Of a stretch of 64,000 nucleotides of DNA, positions 50,486 through 58,254 are shown one piece after another. The stretch spans positions 1-64,000 of the forward strand of contig NZ_FNWQ01000006.1 of NCBI RefSeq assembly GCF_900108365.1, given 5' to 3'. This stretch comes from Chryseobacterium culicis (GTDB lineage: Bacteria > Bacteroidota > Bacteroidia > Flavobacteriales > Weeksellaceae). The notes beneath the pieces were generated by a model. It worked only from the letters and a program-made list of their open reading frames with translations, did no database searches and was not told the DNA's origin. The position numbers and the translations under genes were made by a program. Each line of letters starts with the position of its first letter. Position 1 is the first letter of the stretch.

Positions 50486-52219
50486 ATGGCCAGAAACATA
50501 GCAGAGCAGATTGTTGAAGTGCTCGAAAATGCCAATGTGAAAAGAATTTATGCAGTAACCGGCGACAGTCTCAATCATCTGAATATTGCAGTTAAAAAAA
50601 GCAGTATCCAGTGGATTCATGTAAGGCATGAAGAAGTAGGGGCTTATGCCGCAGCCGCGGAGGCTGAACTTGATGGTTTGGCAGTATGTGCCGGAAGTTG
50701 TGGCCCAGGTCACGTTCATCTTATTAATGGGGTTTATGAAGCTCACCGTTCCCACGTCCCAATGCTGGTAATTGCATCCACAATTCCCAGTGATGAAATG
50801 GGAATGGATTACTTTCAGGAAACCAATACCATAAAGCTCTTTGATGACTGCAGCTATTACAATCAGATGATTACAAGGCCGGAGCAGGTGCAGAGAACGG
50901 TTCAGACGGCTATACAGCATGCCATTTCCAAAAAAGGAGTTGCTGTGATAGGGCTTCCCGGAGATGTTTCTGAGCTTGATGCCGAAGAAGGAGCAACTTC
51001 TGCCCAGATATTTAAAACAAATCCTGTAATCAGGCCGTCCGATGATGAGCTGAAAAATTTATCCGAATTAATTAATACAAGTAAAAAGGTAACTTTATAT
51101 TGTGGAATAGGTGCGGCGGAAGCCCGTGATGAAGTCATAACCTTATCCAATCTGCTAAAAGCTCCTGTAGGGTATTCATTCCGTGGGAAAATGGCCATCC
51201 AGCCAAACAATCCTAATGAAGTAGGGCTTACAGGGTTACTAGGATTTCCTTCAGCTTACCACGCCATGCATGAAGCAGATCTGGTGATTCTTCTGGGAAC
51301 GGATTTCCCGTATCAGAAATTCATGCCTGTAAAAAATAAAATAGTACAGATTGATGAGAGCCCCGAAAGATTAGGAAGAAGGGCAAAGCTTGAGATGGGT
51401 CTTGCAGGGGATGTTAAAGAAACCATTAAAGCATTGCTTCCCTTGCTGGAAGAAAAAACTGATGTTCATTTTCTGAACGAACAGCTTGAATTTTATGATA
51501 AAGTAAAAGAAGGCCAGCTGGAGTATGTAAAGGATTTTGGAAAAGAAAATGCCATTCAGCCGGAATATGTTGCACATACTTTAGACAAGCTTGCCAAGCA
51601 CGATGCTATTTTTACGGTAGATACCGGAATGTGCTGCGTGTGGGGTGCCCGTTTTATTACGGGAACCGGAGAAAGAAAAATGCTGGGATCATTTAACCAC
51701 GGATCCATGGCGAATGCAATGCCAATGGCCATTGGGGCAGCCTTGGCCCATCCCGAAAAACAGGTGATTGCTCTGTGTGGAGACGGAGGATTATCCATGT
51801 TATTGGGAGATATGGCTACCATTTTTCAGTATAAATTACCCGTAAAACTGATTGTGTTTAACAACAGAGCATTGGGAATGGTGAAACTGGAAATGGAAGT
51901 TGGCGGAATGCCCGATAACGAAACCGATATGATTAATCCGGATTTTGCAATGGTTGCCCACGCCATGGGGTATCCCGGTAAAAATGTACATCTTCCGGAA
52001 GATGTGGAAGGCGCCATCAAAGAATGCTTAGCTTACAATGGTCCTTATCTTCTGAATATTTTTACCAATCCCAATGCGCTGGCTCTTCCGCCAAAAATTG
52101 AATTTGACCAGATTATGGGAATGACCAAGTCTATGGCCCAATTAATGCTCGGCGGTAAAATGGATGAAGTTTTTGAAACGGTAAAGACAAACTATAAGCA
52201 TATTAAAGGTCTTCTGTAA
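50486..52219 (+). CDS. poxB: pyruvate:quinone oxidoreductase (pyruvate dehydrogenase, quinone-type)
   Basis: 577 residues, a thiamine-diphosphate flavoenzyme converting pyruvate to acetate and CO2 while passing electrons to the quinone pool at the inner membrane. PYR domain: VLENANVKRIYAVTGDSLNHL and HVRHEEVGAYAAAAEAEL (catalytic Glu). The central FAD-type domain has LYCGIGAAEARDEV. The PP domain has ALCGDGGLSMLLGDMATIFQYKLPVKLIVFNN, with GDG and the NN motif. The C-terminal tail (MDEVFETVKTNYKHIKGLL) fits the membrane-binding helix of PoxB. Acetolactate synthase is excluded by length and these features. It stands alone. Confidence 0.9.
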   Translation: MARNIAEQIVEVLENANVKRIYAVTGDSLNHLNIAVKKSSIQWIHVRHEEVGAYAAAAEAELDGLAVCAGSCGPGHVHLINGVYEAHRSHVPMLVIASTIPSDEMGMDYFQETNTIKLFDDCSYYNQMITRPEQVQRTVQTAIQHAISKKGVAVIGLPGDVSELDAEEGATSAQIFKTNPVIRPSDDELKNLSELINTSKKVTLYCGIGAAEARDEVITLSNLLKAPVGYSFRGKMAIQPNNPNEVGLTGLLGFPSAYHAMHEADLVILLGTDFPYQKFMPVKNKIVQIDESPERLGRRAKLEMGLAGDVKETIKALLPLLEEKTDVHFLNEQLEFYDKVKEGQLEYVKDFGKENAIQPEYVAHTLDKLAKHDAIFTVDTGMCCVWGARFITGTGERKMLGSFNHGSMANAMPMAIGAALAHPEKQVIALCGDGGLSMLLGDMATIFQYKLPVKLIVFNNRALGMVKLEMEVGGMPDNETDMINPDFAMVAHAMGYPGKNVHLPEDVEGAIKECLAYNGPYLLNIFTNPNALALPPKIEFDQIMGMTKSMAQLMLGGKMDEVFETVKTNYKHIKGLL

Positions 52220-52271
52220 AACAAGAGATAATTGATTTTCGGCGTATGTCCAAAGCGCTGAATCAGTCTGT

Positions 52272-52301
52272 AAAAACTTCATACTTTGTGTGAAGTTTTT
52301 C
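52272..52301 (+). terminator. terminator of poxB
   Basis: aaaaacttca / tgaagttttt hairpin followed by T-rich sequence. Confidence 0.8.
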
Positions 52302-52325
52302 TTTTTTATAACTCACCTAATTAGT

Positions 52326-52333
52326 TACCTTTG
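52326..52333 (+). promoter_or_regulatory. -7 promoter element (TACCTTTG)
   Basis: TAnnTTTG match 22 bases before the start at 52356. Confidence 0.55.
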
Positions 52334-52355
52334 CTGATTATTAGGAAACAAAACT

Positions 52356-52838
52356 ATGAGAACGATATTTCTATTTTTAGCCTTATTCGTGATGAATTTT
52401 TCATTCGCACAGGATCAGGAAGACCGTGATGATTCTTTTATCAGAGAAAGTAATAAAAATGTTCTTAAGATAGACATTAAAGAACCTTTTATGCAGGTTG
52501 CCGTAAAGTGTAATGATTTCAAACCCGCGTCTTATGAAGGCGGTGTTGCCGCCTATAAAGAAATTCTGAATAAATATATGTATGCCTATCTGAATTCCGA
52601 TTTCTATGCCCTTACAGGTGATTTTACATTTACACTGGTGCTTGACGCTAAAGGAAAGGTAGTGGATGTGAAAGGAATGCCTAAGGTAGAAAACAGTGAA
52701 GTCTTTTTTGATGATATGCAATATGTAGTAAGAAGAATAAAGAAAAACTGGACGCCGGCTTCCTGTAACGGGCAGCCTGTAGCTTCACAGATTAAAGTTA
52801 AAATGAATTTCTCCTCCATTTCAGCAGATATAGACTAA
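52356..52838 (+). CDS. secreted TonB-C-terminal-like protein, paralogue 1
   Basis: 160 residues: signal peptide MRTIFLFLALFVMNFSFAQ, then a domain resembling the TonB C terminus (YEGGVAAYKEILNKYMYAYL, GDFTFTLVLDAKGKVVDVKGMPKV, IKKNWTPASCNGQPVASQIKVKMNF). It has no TM anchor or proline-rich span, so it cannot be an ordinary TonB; it is more likely a free periplasmic relative of unknown role. Its paralogue follows after ten bases. Confidence 0.72.
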   Translation: MRTIFLFLALFVMNFSFAQDQEDRDDSFIRESNKNVLKIDIKEPFMQVAVKCNDFKPASYEGGVAAYKEILNKYMYAYLNSDFYALTGDFTFTLVLDAKGKVVDVKGMPKVENSEVFFDDMQYVVRRIKKNWTPASCNGQPVASQIKVKMNFSSISADID

Positions 52839-52848
52839 TTCCCAATAC

Positions 52849-53268
52849 ATGAAAAAATACCTCATTATTTTACCTTTATTGCTTGTGTGTTTTAAAGGTT
52901 TTTCACAGGAAACAAAAGCTCAGATTCAGGTACAGTCCGGAGAAGATTTCAGAAAAGCAGAATTCCCGGGAGGAGATGATGCCTTCAGAAAAGAATTTCT
53001 GAATATGGTGCATGCCTATATTGATGTGGCTCTATATGCAATCAAAGGCGAAGTAACTTTTGTTTTTAATATTGATCCAAAAGGTAAAATTGATAAAGTA
53101 GATATACTTCCCAGGTTCAAAAATGATGAAACATTTATTGACGATATGAAATTTGCGGCTAAGAAGGTAAAAGGAAAATGGAAACCTGCCACTAAAAATG
53201 GCGTACCTGTAGATTCTAAAACCATAATGAAGATCAGGTTTGATAATCATACGTATGATCATGATTAA
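52849..53268 (+). CDS. secreted TonB-C-terminal-like protein, paralogue 2
   Basis: 139 residues: signal peptide (MKKYLIILPLLLVCFKGFSQ), then FPGGDDAFRKEFLNMVHAYIDVAL, GEVTFVFNIDPKGKIDKVDILPRF and KVKGKWKPATKNGVPVDSKTIMKIRF, clearly related to its upstream neighbour and to TonB C-terminal domains. It shares the operon. The FPGGxxAFRK pattern is common at the start of such domains in Bacteroidota. Role unknown. Confidence 0.72.
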   Translation: MKKYLIILPLLLVCFKGFSQETKAQIQVQSGEDFRKAEFPGGDDAFRKEFLNMVHAYIDVALYAIKGEVTFVFNIDPKGKIDKVDILPRFKNDETFIDDMKFAAKKVKGKWKPATKNGVPVDSKTIMKIRFDNHTYDHD

Positions 53269-53343
53269 AAAAGAATTCCAATACTTTTTTTAATTTATGA
53301 TTTTGTTAAAATTTTAGCGCTGACATTCTGTCACAATATTTTG

Positions 53344-53351
53344 TATCTTTG
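53344..53351 (+). promoter_or_regulatory. -7 promoter element (TATCTTTG) of miaB
   Basis: TAnnTTTG match about 50 bases upstream of the start of miaB; likely promoter of the downstream gene run. Confidence 0.6.
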
Positions 53352-53400
53352 CAGACTTACTTATTCGTAATTTAAAATTACGGACCTTAAATTGATTATT

Positions 53401-54837
53401 GTGCAGGAAAAATATATAGACGAAACAAAACAGGGCGAAGCTTTTGCTATTGCAGAAAGACCGGAAAACTCTAAAAAATTATTTTTAGAAAGCTACGGTT
53501 GTCAGATGAATTTCTCTGACTCTGAGATTGTTGCCTCTATCCTTAATGAACAGGGATATAATACAACCATGAAGGTGGAGGAAGCAGACCTTATCCTTTT
53601 AAATACATGCTCTATCCGTGAAAAAGCAGAGCAGACCGTAAGAATGCGTCTTTCTCAGTTCAAAAATCTCAAAAAAGAAAAACCGAATATGACGGTTGGA
53701 GTGCTGGGCTGCATGGCGGAAAGACTGAAAACTAAATTCTTAGAAGAAGAACAGTTGGTAGACCTTGTTGTAGGTCCCGATGCTTACAGAGACCTGCCTA
53801 ACCTTTTAAAAGAAACGGATGACGGAAGAGATGCCATCAACGTAATCCTCTCCAAAGAAGAAACCTATGCAGATATTAACCCGGTTCGTTTAGGCGGAAA
53901 TGGAGTTACAGCTTTTGTTACCATTACCAGAGGTTGTGATAATATGTGTACATTCTGTGTGGTTCCTTTTACCAGAGGAAGAGAAAGAAGCCGTGATCCG
54001 CACTCTATCATAGAAGAATGTAAAGACCTTGCCAATAGCGGGTATAAAGAAATTACCCTTCTGGGACAAAACGTAGATTCTTATCTGTGGTATGGAGGAG
54101 GTCCTAAAAAAGATTTTGCCAAAGCCTCTGAAATGCAGAAGGCCACGGCCGTGAACTTTGCCCAGCTCCTTGATTTGGTGGCTAAAGCGGTTCCTGAAAT
54201 GAGAATCAGATTTTCCACGTCAAATCCGCAGGATATGAGCCTGGATGTATTCAGAATGATGGCAAAGCACGACAATATCTGCAAATATGTACACCTTCCT
54301 GTACAAAGCGGAAGCAATAATATGCTTGAAGCAATGAACAGACAACATACAAGAGAAGAATATCTGGATCTGATTAAAAAAGCCAAGGAAATTGTTCCGG
54401 AAGTAGCTTTTTCTCAGGATATGATTGTCGGATTCTGTAATGAATCAGAAGAAGATCACCAGGATACCTTAAGTCTGATGAAAGAAGTGGAATATGACTA
54501 CGGTTATATGTTCGCCTACTCAGAAAGGCCGGGAACTCCCGCTCACAAAAAAATGGAAGACAATATCCCTGCTGATGTAAAACAAAGACGTCTGGCTGAG
54601 GTTATTGCCCTGCAGGGCGAACTTTCTAAACAAAGAATGAGATCTTATGTAGGCAGAAATCATCAGATTCTGATTGAAGGAATTTCCAAAAAGAACAAAA
54701 ACCAATGGAAAGGAAGAAATTCTCAGAATGCCGTATGTGTCTTTGATAAGCTTGAAGGTCAGAAAATAGGTGACATTGTGAACGTTTTTGTGTATGACAA
54801 TACACAGGGCACGCTTTTAGGAAGAACAGCAGAATAA
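53401..54837 (+). CDS. miaB: tRNA-2-methylthio-N6-dimethylallyladenosine synthase
   Basis: About 478 residues, a radical SAM enzyme that adds a methylthio group to i6A37 of tRNA. N-terminal cluster cysteines appear in ESYGCQMNFSDSE, LNTCSIREKAEQ and LGCMAE. The radical SAM motif is TRGCDNMCTFCVVPFTRGRERSR, and a C-terminal TRAM domain ends the protein. No ATG fits: GTG 53401 (VQEKYIDETKQ) is preferred, with an in-frame TTG at 53392 as alternative. The product is the substrate of MiaE (21.4 kb). Confidence 0.95.
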   Translation: MQEKYIDETKQGEAFAIAERPENSKKLFLESYGCQMNFSDSEIVASILNEQGYNTTMKVEEADLILLNTCSIREKAEQTVRMRLSQFKNLKKEKPNMTVGVLGCMAERLKTKFLEEEQLVDLVVGPDAYRDLPNLLKETDDGRDAINVILSKEETYADINPVRLGGNGVTAFVTITRGCDNMCTFCVVPFTRGRERSRDPHSIIEECKDLANSGYKEITLLGQNVDSYLWYGGGPKKDFAKASEMQKATAVNFAQLLDLVAKAVPEMRIRFSTSNPQDMSLDVFRMMAKHDNICKYVHLPVQSGSNNMLEAMNRQHTREEYLDLIKKAKEIVPEVAFSQDMIVGFCNESEEDHQDTLSLMKEVEYDYGYMFAYSERPGTPAHKKMEDNIPADVKQRRLAEVIALQGELSKQRMRSYVGRNHQILIEGISKKNKNQWKGRNSQNAVCVFDKLEGQKIGDIVNVFVYDNTQGTLLGRTAE

Positions 54838-54876
54838 AAGTAGAGTACTATCAGTATTTAACCTATAAAATTGAAA

Positions 54877-55602
54877 ATGGAAAAGTTTCAGAGGTATTAC
54901 CTTAGCTTTTTGTTACTTATCGTTTACACCAATACTATTGCACAGGTCAACTGTAATGCAGTAGAGGGTGAGAACTGTACAAAAGCGTGTGAGTTATACA
55001 ACTGGGCTTCAGATTTGCAAGGCTATGCAGAATCTCAGGAAAGCTTTGATAAAGCTACAGAATTATGTCCTGATTTGTCCCTTTCGTATAGGGAAAATGC
55101 AGTTCCGTATCTTAAAAACGAAGATTTCGCTGCCTGGAAAATTTTAATTGATAAAGCGGTTGCTTTAAATCCCCAATTGCATCCTGGCTTTAAAGGCTGG
55201 ATGAAGTTTCAGTTTTTAACAGATGACAGAGGGAACATTCAGAATGCAGAAGCGTTAAAAAGATATTATTCCGGAGACTCAACCAGTTCTCAAAACGGAG
55301 AATATAATCTGGATATAGTGAGATCTATGTCCTACAGTGTGGCAGGGCAGAAAGAAAAAGCAGCCGGAATTATAGAAAGACTTCTGACTGCCAGAAGTTA
55401 CATGAAAGGAATGTTTGATCATTACCAGACCGGTGTCAGCTATTTTGAGCTGGGAAGGTATGACAAAGCGCTGGAAAATTTTGAAAAACAAAGCAAAGAG
55501 TACGGCTTTGCCGAGAATACATACTTTAAAAGTAAAGTTTCTAAGATCAGAAACAAAGATTATTTAGATTTAAAAATGTTAGCCCTGCAAACGTATGGGT
55601 GA
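54877..55602 (+). CDS. secreted TPR-type protein of unknown function
   Basis: About 241 residues with a signal peptide (MEKFQRYYLSFLLLIVYTNTIAQ), a Cys-rich start (VNCNAVEGENCTKACELYNW), and helical repeats of tetratricopeptide type (SQESFDKATELCPDLSLSYREN, AAWKILIDKAVALNPQLHPGFKGW, YFELGRYDKALENFEKQSKEYGF). TPRs mediate protein binding. ATG 54877 is preferred to a TTG two codons upstream. It is in line with miaB and the sigma-54 activator. Confidence 0.75.
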   Translation: MEKFQRYYLSFLLLIVYTNTIAQVNCNAVEGENCTKACELYNWASDLQGYAESQESFDKATELCPDLSLSYRENAVPYLKNEDFAAWKILIDKAVALNPQLHPGFKGWMKFQFLTDDRGNIQNAEALKRYYSGDSTSSQNGEYNLDIVRSMSYSVAGQKEKAAGIIERLLTARSYMKGMFDHYQTGVSYFELGRYDKALENFEKQSKEYGFAENTYFKSKVSKIRNKDYLDLKMLALQTYG

Positions 55603-55704
55603 GACAATGAAGATGTCTACACTCATCATTTCAACACAGTCTACAGAAAAGAGATTGAAATACTGTAGAAGATTAACATTCAATCAATAATCAAAAATTT
55701 ACTT

Positions 55705-56994
55705 ATGAGCAACGAGTTACAAAACATAAAAAACCGTTTCGGAATTATCGGGAACTTTCCGGCACTCAACCGGGCACTGGAAAAATCTATTCAGGTAGCA
55801 CCTACAGACATTTCTGTGCTGGTAATAGGAGAAAGTGGGGTAGGAAAAGAATTTATTCCGAAAATTATCCATTCAGAATCCAAAAGAAAGCATCAGCCCT
55901 ACATTGTGGTCAACTGCGGAGCCATTCCGGAGGGAACCATAGATTCTGAGCTCTTCGGACACGAAAAAGGAGCCTTTACAGGTGCTACGGCTACAAGGAA
56001 AGGGTATTTTGAAGTAGCCGATGGCGGAACCATCTTTTTGGATGAGGTAGGAGAGCTTCCTTTGCAGACTCAGGTACGTCTTTTAAGAGTGCTGGAAAGC
56101 GGTGAATTTATGAAAGTAGGATCTTCACAGGTGCAGAAAACCAATGTGAGAATTGTAGCCGCTACCAACGTCAATATGATGAAGGCCATCCACGATGGAA
56201 GATTCCGTGAAGATTTATATTACCGTTTGAATACCGTTCAGATAGATATGCCGCCTTTAAGAGAAAGAAAAGGAGATATTCATCTGTTATTCAGGAAGTT
56301 TGCAATAGATTTTGCAGAAAAATACAGAATGCCGGAGCTTGAGCTTGAGCAGAGTGCAGTCCACTATATAGAAAGTTATTCCTTCCCGGGAAACGTCCGC
56401 CAATTAAGAAACTTAGTAGAGCAGATGACTGTGGTGGAAAGAAACAGAAATATCACTGCAGAGAAACTTGCCGAGTATATTCCTATGGAAACACACCTTC
56501 CTATGGTGGTGAATACCCAGAGTACTCCCAAGCAAAACGATTTCGGAAGCGAAAGAGAAATCATGTATAAAATTCTATTCGACATGAGGAATGATATTAA
56601 TGATTTAAAATCCTTAACTTCGGAATTGATTAAGAACAGAGGAACGGCAGATCTCAGCAGCCATGAGAAAAACCTGATCAACAGAATTTATACCCCTGAA
56701 AATCAGCAGCAGGTAAATTCCGGATCTTTAGTATATTTTGAAAATAATAATGATGCGCCGGTAGTTCAGAATCCTACCATTATTTCTACTCCGGATGACA
56801 GCTATGAAGATATTGAAGATATCGAAGTGGAAGAAAACAGACCGGAGTCACTTTCTCTTCAGAATAATGAAAAAGATTTGATTATCAAAGCATTGGAGAA
56901 ACATAAAGGCCGCAGAAACAGAGCGGCAGATGAGCTGGGCATTTCACAGAGAACTTTATACAGAAAAATAAAACAATATAACCTGGAAGATTAG
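55705..56994 (+). CDS. sigma-54-dependent transcriptional activator (AAA+ and Fis domains)
   Basis: 429 residues. The AAA+ domain begins almost at the N terminus: Walker A IGESGVGKE (42-49), ELFGHEKGAFTGATA with the sigma-54 contact motif GAFTGA (near 90-95), Walker B GGTIFLDEVGELPL, and PGNVRQLRNLVEQM. A Fis-type helix-turn-helix (RNRAADELGISQRTLYRKIKQY) ends the protein. There is no receiver, PAS or GAF input domain, so it may be regulated by level or by partner binding. In flavobacteria the gene commonly sits between miaB and lptE, as here; its targets are unknown. Confidence 0.92.
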   Translation: MSNELQNIKNRFGIIGNFPALNRALEKSIQVAPTDISVLVIGESGVGKEFIPKIIHSESKRKHQPYIVVNCGAIPEGTIDSELFGHEKGAFTGATATRKGYFEVADGGTIFLDEVGELPLQTQVRLLRVLESGEFMKVGSSQVQKTNVRIVAATNVNMMKAIHDGRFREDLYYRLNTVQIDMPPLRERKGDIHLLFRKFAIDFAEKYRMPELELEQSAVHYIESYSFPGNVRQLRNLVEQMTVVERNRNITAEKLAEYIPMETHLPMVVNTQSTPKQNDFGSEREIMYKILFDMRNDINDLKSLTSELIKNRGTADLSSHEKNLINRIYTPENQQQVNSGSLVYFENNNDAPVVQNPTIISTPDDSYEDIEDIEVEENRPESLSLQNNEKDLIIKALEKHKGRRNRAADELGISQRTLYRKIKQYNLED

Positions 56995-57007
56995 CACAAC
57001 ATAAAGA

Positions 57008-57712
57008 ATGAAAGTAAATTTAAAACCTAAACCGGTCAATTTTAAACTCGGAGAATATATTAATAAAGGGTTCGAACTTTTAAAGAAAGATTTCGGGAAT
57101 ATATTTATAGCATGTTTAGTATGCCTTATCATGTCTGTTATTCCATTTTGCGGGCTGCTTGCAATGGGTAATCTGTTCAAATATCTTCAGAGACTGAACA
57201 GAAATCAGCCGGCAAGCCCCGGAGATATCTTTGATTTTAAAGACTTCATGCCTTACTTTATACTGCAGTTAATTGTTTTTGGAGGGGTTATATTACTGTA
57301 TATTCCTATGATTATTATTATGACCGTATCGGGTGCCATGTCTGAAGGTAATCAGCCTAACCCGATGATTATGTTTTTGATATTTCCTTACATTTTTCTG
57401 ATGTTCGCTGCGATATATTATTTTGTATTGAAGGGGTTTTATATCATTCCGTTAATCAGCCTTAAAGGAATCACAGAAATAAAAGAAGCCTGGAATATTT
57501 CAAAAATAATGAGCAAAGGAAATCTATTGTCAATCTTTCTTTTCTCTTTAGTAGTGAGTATCTTGGCTCAGATCGGTATTTTGGCCTGCGGTATAGGGCT
57601 TTTCCTTACCATCCCATTTTTATATACAGCAAAATATTTTGCTTATGAAGATGCCATGCAGCAAATTGAGTACGATGAAATTACTGAAATTGGAATTAAA
57701 AATGAATTTTAA
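57008..57712 (+). CDS. multi-pass membrane protein of unknown function
   Basis: 234 residues with about four to five TM helices (near 30-55, 85-110, 125-150, 165-200). The start VNFKLGEYINKGFELLKKDFGNIFIACLVCLIM is like the amphipathic lead-in of the membrane proteins at 5550 and 6349, and the family resembles DUF4013. Its end overlaps lptE by 11 bases, implying translational coupling to LPS assembly; a role there is only an inference. Confidence 0.78.
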   Translation: MKVNLKPKPVNFKLGEYINKGFELLKKDFGNIFIACLVCLIMSVIPFCGLLAMGNLFKYLQRLNRNQPASPGDIFDFKDFMPYFILQLIVFGGVILLYIPMIIIMTVSGAMSEGNQPNPMIMFLIFPYIFLMFAAIYYFVLKGFYIIPLISLKGITEIKEAWNISKIMSKGNLLSIFLFSLVVSILAQIGILACGIGLFLTIPFLYTAKYFAYEDAMQQIEYDEITEIGIKNEF

Positions 57713-58253
57713 AATTAAAAATATCAGTCTGAAGCAGTCATTACTAACAGTGATGCTTGTTGCGCTGCTGGGCGTATTAAAATCATGTTACAGCTTTACG
57801 GGATCATCTCTTACGGATGAAAAGACAGTTCAGATCAATGAATTTCCGAATAATGCCCCTCTTGTAAACCCTGCATTATCACAGCAGTTTTCTACAGCAA
57901 TACAAAACAGATTCCTTCAGAGAACTACCTTAAAGGGAACCAAAGAGAACCCTGATATCCTGATAGAAGGAGAAATTACGGACTATTCCATTACTCCTAC
58001 CACCATCAGTTCCAACACACAGTCTACACCTTCTGGAGGTGTGATTCAGCAGGGACAGAATAAACTTACGATTACAGTGAAGGTACATTATGAAAATAAA
58101 ATTCATCCGGATGCAAGTTTCGACAGAACATACACTGATGAAGCAGCTTTCAACAGTGATGTATCTCTAAGCCAGATCGAAGACCAGCAGGTAAAGCTGG
58201 TGACAGACAGAATTATTAACAAGATATTTAACGATATTGTAGCGAATTGGTAA
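57702..58253 (+). CDS. lptE: LPS assembly lipoprotein LptE
   Basis: About 183 residues. Lipoprotein signal (LLTVMLVALLGVLKSC), then the Bacteroidota LptE pattern: CYSFTGSSL, VQINEFPNNAPLVNPALSQQFSTAIQNRFLQRTTL, GEITDYSITP and a C-terminal RIINKIFNDIVANW. LptE plugs the LptD translocon in the outer membrane. ATG 57702 is chosen because it starts the signal peptide; the longer frame upstream overlaps the preceding gene. It lies immediately before the TPR protein gene. Confidence 0.88.
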   Translation: MNFKIKNISLKQSLLTVMLVALLGVLKSCYSFTGSSLTDEKTVQINEFPNNAPLVNPALSQQFSTAIQNRFLQRTTLKGTKENPDILIEGEITDYSITPTTISSNTQSTPSGGVIQQGQNKLTITVKVHYENKIHPDASFDRTYTDEAAFNSDVSLSQIEDQQVKLVTDRIINKIFNDIVANW

Positions 58254-58254
58254 G

